Assembly: GCA_023266415.1 (NCBI GenBank)
Contig: JAHFQG010000006.1
Coordinates: 1-21,014, forward strand
Source: Francisellaceae bacterium
GTDB taxonomy: Bacteria > Pseudomonadota > Gammaproteobacteria > Berkiellales > Berkiellaceae
Direction: 5' to 3'
Length of the DNA: 21,014 nt
A program made the position numbers and the translations under genes. The notes below the pieces were generated by a model, which saw nothing but the letters and a program-made list of their open reading frames with translations, was not told where the DNA came from and made no database searches. Each line of letters starts with the position of its first letter. Within the stretch, counting starts at the first letter, position 1. Shown in pieces: positions 16,490-21,014 of this stretch.

Positions 16490-17793
16490 CGCGCTGGCTT
16501 GGGGCTCTGTGCCTGTTTTGGATAAACGTTGGTGGGGCTTTTACCTTAGAAATTACTCAGGGGATGCAAAGCGCAACCCCCATTGCGGTGGCTGAATTTC
16601 ATTCGGCACAAGCCTTGCCTGAAGATATGGGCGAGATTATTCGACACAATTTACGTAACAGTGGGCGTTTTTCGCCGATAGAGGTGGGTGCTTTACCGGA
16701 GCGATCTCCCCGTGTAGGCACTGTGGATGTTCTGCCTTGGCTGCACCTAGGTGCTGAAGATATTGTGGTGGGGCAGATAGAGCGCACGGGGACTGATCAA
16801 TACCGAATAGAATTTGAATTGCTGGATGTGTATGAACCGCCCAATGCGGAACCTGACGTTCCTCCTAAAAATCATGTGTTATTGCGTCAACGGTTTGATA
16901 ATATCCCAGCCACTCGCTTACGCGCCTTATCTCACCATATCAGCGATTTGATTTTTGAACGTCTTACCGGTATTCGGGGTGCTTTTGCCACCCGCATTGC
17001 GTATATCTTGGTGTCAGAACGCAACCAAAAGCCCTTTTTTCGGTTGGAAGTAGCTGATGCAGATGGCCATAACGCCAAAACGTTGTTTACTTCCCCAGAG
17101 CCTGTCATGTCTCCTGCTTGGTCACCTGATGGTCGTCATCTGGCCTTTGTCTCTTTTGAGCACTTTCGGGCAGAAGTTTATGTGGTGGATACTGTGACAG
17201 GACGTCGAGATAGAGTGTCACATGCACGCGGTATTAATGGCGCGCCTGCTTTTTCGCCGGATGGTAGTCAACTGGCTTTAGTGCTTTCTAAGGAGGGCAG
17301 TCCCAAAATTTATCTCTTAGATTTGCGTTCACACATACTGAGACGTGTCACTTCTGGCAATGCCATCGATACAGAACCGAACTGGGCTCCGGATGGACAA
17401 TCGTTGTTGTTTACATCGAATCGAGGGGGGAAACCTCAATTATATCGTTTATGGTTGGCAGGTGAGCGTATTGAGCGGATCACCTATGATGGGGATTATA
17501 ACGCTCGAGGCTCTTTTACCCCGGATGGAAAAAGTGTGATTATGGTGCACCGCGAGGGGGGAGATAGGTTCCAAATAGCCAAGCTCAATTTAAATACTCA
17601 ACAATTAACTTTGTTGAGTAATGCTTATTTAGACCAGTCTCCGAGCATTAGCCCAAACGGTACCATGATATTATACGCCACGCAGCTAGAGGGAAAGCGG
17701 ATTTTAAGCGCTGTTTCGTTGGATGGACGGGTGAAATGGCGGCTACCGGCAGGCGACGGGAATGTTCAAGAACCTGCTTGGTCGCCTTATTAA
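16486..17793 (+). CDS. tolB: Periplasmic beta-propeller protein TolB
   Basis: TolB binds Pal and is released by TolA. The 435-residue protein has a Sec signal peptide (MTRWLGALCLFWINVGGA, likely cut just before FTLEIT), an N-terminal alpha/beta domain, and a six-bladed propeller whose repeats are easy to read: SPAWSPDGRHLAF, APAFSPDGSQLAL, EPNWAPDGQSLLF, RGSFTPDGKSVIM, SPSISPNGTMILY and EPAWSPY. The start overlaps the tolA stop (ATGA). Length equals that of E. coli TolB (430). A perfect palindrome follows the stop, then pal with its own promoter. Confidence 0.96.
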   Translation: MTRWLGALCLFWINVGGAFTLEITQGMQSATPIAVAEFHSAQALPEDMGEIIRHNLRNSGRFSPIEVGALPERSPRVGTVDVLPWLHLGAEDIVVGQIERTGTDQYRIEFELLDVYEPPNAEPDVPPKNHVLLRQRFDNIPATRLRALSHHISDLIFERLTGIRGAFATRIAYILVSERNQKPFFRLEVADADGHNAKTLFTSPEPVMSPAWSPDGRHLAFVSFEHFRAEVYVVDTVTGRRDRVSHARGINGAPAFSPDGSQLALVLSKEGSPKIYLLDLRSHILRRVTSGNAIDTEPNWAPDGQSLLFTSNRGGKPQLYRLWLAGERIERITYDGDYNARGSFTPDGKSVIMVHREGGDRFQIAKLNLNTQQLTLLSNAYLDQSPSISPNGTMILYATQLEGKRILSAVSLDGRVKWRLPAGDGNVQEPAWSPY

Positions 17794-17800
17794 ATAACAC

Positions 17801-17820
17801 GGGCGAGGCATGCCTCGCCC
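17801..17820. repeat. REP-like perfect palindrome after tolB (possible terminator)
   Basis: GGGCGAGGCATGCCTCGCCC is a perfect 20-base palindrome eight bases after the tolB stop, followed by CCTACGG. The same core with one changed base occurs at 19698-19717, followed by CCTAC, and a degenerate inverted copy at 6965-6991. It could fold into a strong hairpin and end tolB transcription, but the downstream tract (GGTTATTTTG) is a poor T-run. Confidence 0.8.
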
Positions 17821-17891
17821 CTACGGTTATTTTGATATTCCGCGGTTAGCACTGGGTGGTATGGGTTAGAGAGGTCGCTGTCGGCATCTTG

Positions 17892-17921
17892 TTGTATACA
17901 TGGCGTATTTAGAGCTATAAT
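17892..17921 (+). promoter_or_regulatory. Candidate sigma70-type promoter for pal-cpoB
   Basis: A perfect -10 hexamer TATAAT lies at 17916-17921. TTGTAT at 17892-17897 is a partial -35 at 18-base spacing. Transcription would start near 17928, about 40 bases before the pal ATG. It would let pal and cpoB be made apart from tolB. Confidence 0.55.
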
Positions 17922-17967
17922 GCCCGGTTTAAAGGCGCTCGTGCTATGTTAGTTATGGAGAAAACTT

Positions 17968-18474
17968 ATGAAACGTTTGGTGATGGTGGCGATGGCTGCT
18001 GTGTTGGTATTCGGATTGGCCGGTTGTGGCTCAAAAGGGCAATCTGGAAAAATGGGTGCGCACGCCAGTGGGGTGGGTGGGGCGGATGGCTTTGATGGAG
18101 TAGACACGTGGGGTCGAAGCGAAGAAGAATTATTTTCAACGCGTACTTACCATTTTGGGTTCGATCGCTATGATGTAGCCGACAGAGACATTCCTGCTAT
18201 TAACGCACAAGCACGTTACTTAGCCAGTCACCCAGATTCCAAAATTCGTATTGAAGGCCATACTGATGAACGCGGTAGCCGTGAATACAATGTGGCTTTG
18301 GGCGAACGTCGTGCCAATGCTGTACGTGCTATTTTAGCTTCTAAGGGTATTAACGACTCTCAAATGGCCACCGTTAGCTATGGAGCTGAAAAGCCCGCAG
18401 ATATGGGACATTCTGAAGCCGCTTATGCTGAAAATCGTAGAGCGGTTATTGTGTATGAAGCCGGCGGTCAATAA
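17968..18474 (+). CDS. pal: Peptidoglycan-associated lipoprotein Pal
   Basis: Pal anchors the outer membrane to peptidoglycan and is the outer-membrane partner of the Tol machine. The 168-residue precursor has a lipoprotein signal ending in the lipobox LAGC with the lipidated cysteine at position 20. A Gly/Ser-rich linker leads to an OmpA-like domain (about residues 52-167) with the peptidoglycan-binding core IRIEGHTDERGSREYNVALG and ERRANAVRAIL. GGAG stands seven bases before ATG 17968. cpoB follows three bases after the stop. Processing would need LspA, encoded at 5500-5979. Confidence 0.97.
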   Translation: MKRLVMVAMAAVLVFGLAGCGSKGQSGKMGAHASGVGGADGFDGVDTWGRSEEELFSTRTYHFGFDRYDVADRDIPAINAQARYLASHPDSKIRIEGHTDERGSREYNVALGERRANAVRAILASKGINDSQMATVSYGAEKPADMGHSEAAYAENRRAVIVYEAGGQ

Positions 18475-18477
18475 TTA

Positions 18478-19287
18478 ATGCAGATACAGGAACGTCCTAT
18501 TTTGGTAAATCTTGCGCGAAAAAGGCTCGTCAAAATGCTCACATACCAATCAAGTATGCTGCGCTTTTTTCTCCCTTTTTCATTGCAACCTTTACTCAAA
18601 CTAGAACGTTCTCTGTTATTTGGGGTGTGTTGTTGGATGAGTTTGGTTTTGGCCGATGATTTACCGATGGTAGAAACACGGACGGCGAGTCCGGCGTCTG
18701 CTCCGTCGTATTATTCAGAGATTCCAGCTGACGAGCCTGTGTCGTCGGTGAAAAGTCCGCCCACCACATTGTTGCAGTTTAATCAGCGATTAGAAGCGCT
18801 TCAAGAAGAGGTGCAGCAATTGCGCGGTACGGTAGAAGAGCTGCAAAATCAAGTACGACAATTAAATCAACGGCCTGTGGCCAGTCATTCCTTGCCTGTA
18901 GATGCGACATCTCAAGAAAAGCAATTGTACCAAACGGCTTCTCAACAATTGAAAGAAAAGCAATATGATGTGGCCAAAGTATCTTTAAAGAAATTAATTT
19001 CTGAGTATCCCATGGGGGAGTACACCGCTAACGGGTATTATTGGTTGGGTGAGGTATGTTTTATACAAGGAAATTTACAAGAAGCCTCTCAAGCCTTTTC
19101 TTCCGTGATTCAATCTTTTCCACAACATGCAAAAGTAGCTGACGCTCTATTAAAATTGGGCTATATTGCCTCTGCTGAAAATCATGCCTCCAAAGCCAAA
19201 CAATATTTTGAACAAGTGGTTCGGCAATATCCCAGCTCTTCTGCGGCCAGATTGGCGGAAGCCAGATTGCAAGCCATGCGAAAATAA
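18478..19287 (+). CDS. cpoB: Cell division coordinator CpoB (YbgF), TPR protein
   Basis: CpoB is a periplasmic protein that ties Tol-Pal constriction to peptidoglycan synthesis. The frame gives 269 residues. An Ala/Asp boundary at VLA-DD after the hydrophobic LLFGVCCWMSLVLA fits signal peptide cleavage near residue 59, so the true start may be later: ATG 18535, preceded by AAGG, is a good alternative, while 18478 has no clear ribosome binding site. A coiled coil (about 97-131, FNQRLEALQEEVQQLRG) precedes TPR-like repeats (about 145-268: YPMGEYTANGYYWLGEV, FPQHAKVADALLKLGYI). Gene order tolB-pal-cpoB is the standard one. Confidence 0.92.
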   Translation: MQIQERPILVNLARKRLVKMLTYQSSMLRFFLPFSLQPLLKLERSLLFGVCCWMSLVLADDLPMVETRTASPASAPSYYSEIPADEPVSSVKSPPTTLLQFNQRLEALQEEVQQLRGTVEELQNQVRQLNQRPVASHSLPVDATSQEKQLYQTASQQLKEKQYDVAKVSLKKLISEYPMGEYTANGYYWLGEVCFIQGNLQEASQAFSSVIQSFPQHAKVADALLKLGYIASAENHASKAKQYFEQVVRQYPSSSAARLAEARLQAMRK

Positions 19288-19307
19288 TTATCACCCCAGC
19301 GTATTTT

Positions 19308-19438
19308 TTTGTCACCCCAGCGCCTCATTTGTCATGCCAGCGGAGGCTGGCATCCAGTCCTTTCATCAGCCCTCTTGCTTTTCTTTGTCACCCAGCGCCT
19401 CATTTGTCATGCCAGCGGAGGCTGGCATCCAGTCCTTC
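19308..19438. repeat. Direct duplication of a palindromic repeat (period about 76)
   Basis: Two near-identical copies lie at 19308-19362 and 19384-19437. Each has GTCACC(C)CAGCGCCTCATTT followed by a palindrome, GTCATGCCAGC, GGA, GGCTGGCATCCAG. The second copy lacks one C. Another GTCACC-type start with a CAGCGTATTTTTTT tail precedes them at 19291-19310. Open frames seen across this area are produced by the repeat and are not genes. Confidence 0.9.
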
Positions 19439-19441
19439 CTT

Positions 19442-19587
19442 GGCTAGCAGATACTCGCTCGGTTACCGCTTGTTCTTGGCCCCTAATAACGAATTTTTTC
19501 CAGATTTAGAAGGTTTTTCGTAAAACACTGGGGGTAAGGGTTAGAAGGGCCAGCGAACAAGGGTTATCCGACCGAGTTCTGCCAGCC
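19442..19587. repeat. Long imperfect inverted repeat, arms of about 48 bases
   Basis: Left arm 19442-19490 and right arm 19540-19587 align as reverse complements over their whole length: GGCT(A/G)GCAGA, CTCG, CGG, TTGTTC and GGCCC blocks are shared, with scattered mismatches and one- or two-base gaps. The 49-base loop is T-rich and has no frame of note. The structure looks like a small non-coding element or MITE remnant. A half-copy resembling the left arm occurs near 7015-7055. Confidence 0.65.
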
Positions 19588-19622
19588 TAACTAAAAAATG
19601 GCTTTCGCAAAGGGCTTTCTAG

Positions 19623-19676
19623 GTCACCTCAGCGTATTTTCTTGTCACCCCAGCGTATTTTCTTGTCACCCCAGCG
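19623..19676. repeat. 21-base tandem repeat
   Basis: GTCAC(C/T)CAGCGTATTTTCTT-type units of 21 bases occur at 19623-19643 and 19644-19664, and a third start (GTCACCCCAGCG) at 19665-19676 leads into the next palindrome. Related starts appear at 19291 and 19807, always GTCACC(C/T)CAGCG. Confidence 0.85.
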
Positions 19677-19779
19677 GAGGCTGGGGTCCAGCCCCGCGGG
19701 CGAGGCACGCCTCGCCCCTACAAGACTGGATGCCAGCCTGTCCCCAGCCTACGCTGGGGCTAAAGGCTCGCAGCATGAC
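19665..19779. repeat. Composite of nested REP-like palindromes
   Basis: CCCCAGC/GGA/GGCTGGGG forms the first hairpin (from 19669). A GAGGC-family palindrome follows at 19698-19717, then TGGATGCCAGCC, the reverse of the GGCTGGCATCCA end seen at 19347 and 19423, then copy 2 of the 34-base dispersed repeat (19746-19779). The order suggests one palindrome inserted within another. Together with the neighbouring repeats this accounts for most of the 19288-19824 gap; I see no gene there. Confidence 0.75.
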
Positions 19780-19824
19780 AACGATGAGACCCCCAGCACA
19801 CTTTTTTGTCACCTCAGCGGGGGG

Positions 19825-19989
19825 TTAATAAGGTGAATGCTTCTTCTTTATTTCTTCTGCTTCTTGGGCGCTTAAGACATCCACAGGCAGTTCCTTTAGC
19901 ATGCTCTTCAAGTATTGAAAAAAAGAAGGATGCCGTGGGGGGGTTATGAGTTCTTTCTGTTCATGTTGAGGAGAATGGTGAGTGGTCAT
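19825..19989 (-). CDS. Small hypothetical protein, 54 residues
   Basis: The frame ATG 19989 to TAA 19825 encodes a polar 54-residue product that I do not recognise; the N-terminus is His/Gln/Pro-rich (MTTHHSPQHEQKELITPPRH) and the C-terminus is Lys/Glu-rich and probably helical. A GGGAG lies seven bases before the ATG, which is the main support. It starts 47 bases after the end of tgt on the same strand, so it may be co-transcribed. A run of seven G on the plus strand (19937-19943) lies inside it. It stops at the edge of the repeat field. It could be chance. Confidence 0.45.
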   Translation of the reverse strand: MTTHHSPQHEQKELITPPRHPSFFQYLKSMLKELPVDVLSAQEAEEIKKKHSPY

Positions 19990-20036
19990 GCCGTGACTCC
20001 CGCTATACGTTAATAAGCCAGGGTATCGGCCAAAAA

Positions 20037-21014
20037 TTACAAAACGTTATTTAAAATTTTCTGTCGTAAATCCGCCATTTTTTGTACCATAAAGGCCACA
20101 TTGTGGAGGGAAGCCAGCGATTGGGCAATGGGCTCATGGGCTTTGAATAAATGGTGCAGATACGCGCGAGAAAAATTTACACAAGTATGGCAGGGGCATT
20201 TGGGGTCGATGGGGTTAAAATCTTGTTGAAAAGGGTGTCGCATAATTTTTAGAGGGCCTTCAGGCGTTAATAACACGCCATGACGAGCGGCTTTGGTTGG
20301 GTAAGAGCTGTCAAAGGTATCTACCCCAAAAGGGATGCATTTTTCTAATGTATTGATATCTCCAATGCCTAACAGATGATTGGGCTTATGAGCAGGCAAT
20401 AGGGGGGTGGTGTGAGCCACCACTGCCAACAGTTCAGCTTGATTTTTGCCCAGGCTGCCTCCTATGGCATACCCATCAAAGGGTTCAGCCCCCAAAATGG
20501 CACAGCTTTGGGAGCTATCCCTCCATGGATAACCGCGTAGATTGCCTGTTCTTGGGGGTTGTTCAGATGGGTTTTAAGGGAGCGAAGCTCCCATCGATGG
20601 GTGCGTTCAAACGACTGCAACAGCGTTACTCGGTCCATATGGTATGGAGGTAGCTCATCTAAGGGAATGATAATATCTGCCCCAAAGTCCTTTTGGGCTA
20701 AAATAGAGCTTTCAGGCGTGAGCAACACTTTATCGCCATTACGATAAGACCGAAATAGTACGCCTTCCTCTGTAATCTTTAACACAGAACCATCTTGGCT
20801 TTTTTTGCCTTGGCTTTTAATTTCGTTGGCAACTCCTCCATACAGGAGACTAAACACCTGGAAACCTCCCGAATCGGTGATGATGGGTCCTTTTCGTTGA
20901 ATAAAACGGTGTAGGCCACCGGCTGCCTTCACCACGGCAGGGCCAGGTTGTAACAATAGATGATAGGTGTTACAAAACATCAATTGCAGTCCAACCGCCT
21001 CAACTGTTTGGTTA
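20037..21014 (-). pseudogene. tgt: tRNA-guanine transglycosylase Tgt, Chlamydia-like, frameshifted and cut by the window end
   Basis: Tgt exchanges guanine 34 for preQ1 in GUN tRNAs. The reading frame enters from beyond 21014 (NQTVEAVGLQLMFCNTYHL) and runs through ITDSGGFQVFS (proton-acceptor Asp) to AIYAVIHGG, then shifts and stops at 20462. The rest continues in another frame from about 20507: AILGAEPFDGYAIGGSLGKN, FDSSYPTKAARHG (nucleophile Asp), the zinc site CPCHTC...LHN, ending LNNVL. By comparison with family members about 13 bases are missing near 20508-20516. PLDELPPYH, IHGG, GGSLGKN and SSYPTKAARHG are as I recall chlamydial Tgt, where usual bacterial enzymes have FDECTPYP and FDCVMPTR. 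Either a decayed gene or an assembly error; decay is more likely for a 13-base loss. Confidence 0.85.

Noticed and set aside
19308..19680. Repeated units that could suggest a CRISPR array
   Set aside because: The units are palindromic, of unequal length and spacing, without unique spacers of constant size, and no cas gene is present.
19166..19836. Several overlapping plus-strand frames in the repeat field
   Set aside because: They translate the same repeat into similar peptides in different frames, the pattern expected of non-coding repeats.
20460..20510. Programmed frameshift in tgt
   Set aside because: No slippery heptamer is seen, and the conserved stretch between VIHGG and PFDG is short by about 13 bases, which recoding would not explain.
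20037..21014. tgt homologue as a DNA-modifying DpdA-type enzyme of a defence or phage island
   Set aside because: It keeps the tRNA-type Tgt zinc site and catalytic motifs, and no dpd, phage or nuclease genes surround it.

Overview
The window reads as a stretch of a gammaproteobacterial chromosome. Two gene orders point there: murJ-ribF-ileS-lspA-ispH followed by a convergent minor-pilin gene (the Pseudomonas-type order), and aspS-yebC-ruvC-ruvA-ruvB-tolQ-tolR-tolA-tolB-pal-cpoB. Very tight packing in the operons, loss of several expected neighbours (fkpB, ybgC, most of the pil cluster), repeat-filled gaps, and a tgt of chlamydial type are compatible with a host-associated lineage such as the Legionellales. 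That placement is inference; no rRNA or tRNA gene is visible to test it.

Layout. 1-228: end of an unrecognised reading frame. 317-6932: five-gene plus-strand block for lipid II flipping, FMN/FAD synthesis, Ile-tRNA charging, lipoprotein signal peptide removal and isoprenoid synthesis. 6933-7193: repeats. 7194-7920: minus-strand FimT/GspH-like pilin and a PP0621-family membrane zinc-ribbon protein, probably the remnant of a type IV minor-pilin cluster. 7921-8110: REP-like hairpins. 8111-8944: minus-strand short-chain dehydrogenase. 9005-17793: nine plus-strand genes almost without gaps, joining tRNA charging (aspS), NAD synthesis (nadA), Holliday-junction processing (ruvCAB) and the Tol envelope machine (tolQRAB). 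17968-19287: pal and cpoB behind a recognisable promoter. 19288-19824: about 540 bases of nested palindromic repeats. 19825-21014: minus-strand small ORF and a tgt gene whose 5' end lies outside the window and whose frame is broken by an apparent 13-base deletion.

How the genes work together. TolQ-TolR-TolA in the inner membrane, periplasmic TolB and CpoB, and outer-membrane Pal form the complete Tol-Pal system. LspA processes prolipoproteins such as Pal, MurJ serves the peptidoglycan that Pal binds, and RuvA, RuvB and RuvC form the resolvasome. AspRS carries the two residues linked to the non-discriminating enzyme, which predicts GatCAB-dependent Asn-tRNA formation elsewhere in the genome.

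No clearly new multi-gene system is visible. The most unusual items are the broken Chlamydia-like tgt, the B. subtilis-type nadA inside the aspS-yebC junction, the pilin-cluster remnant whose C-terminus is encoded by a tandem repeat, and a long inverted repeat at 19442-19587 with a degenerate relative near 7015.
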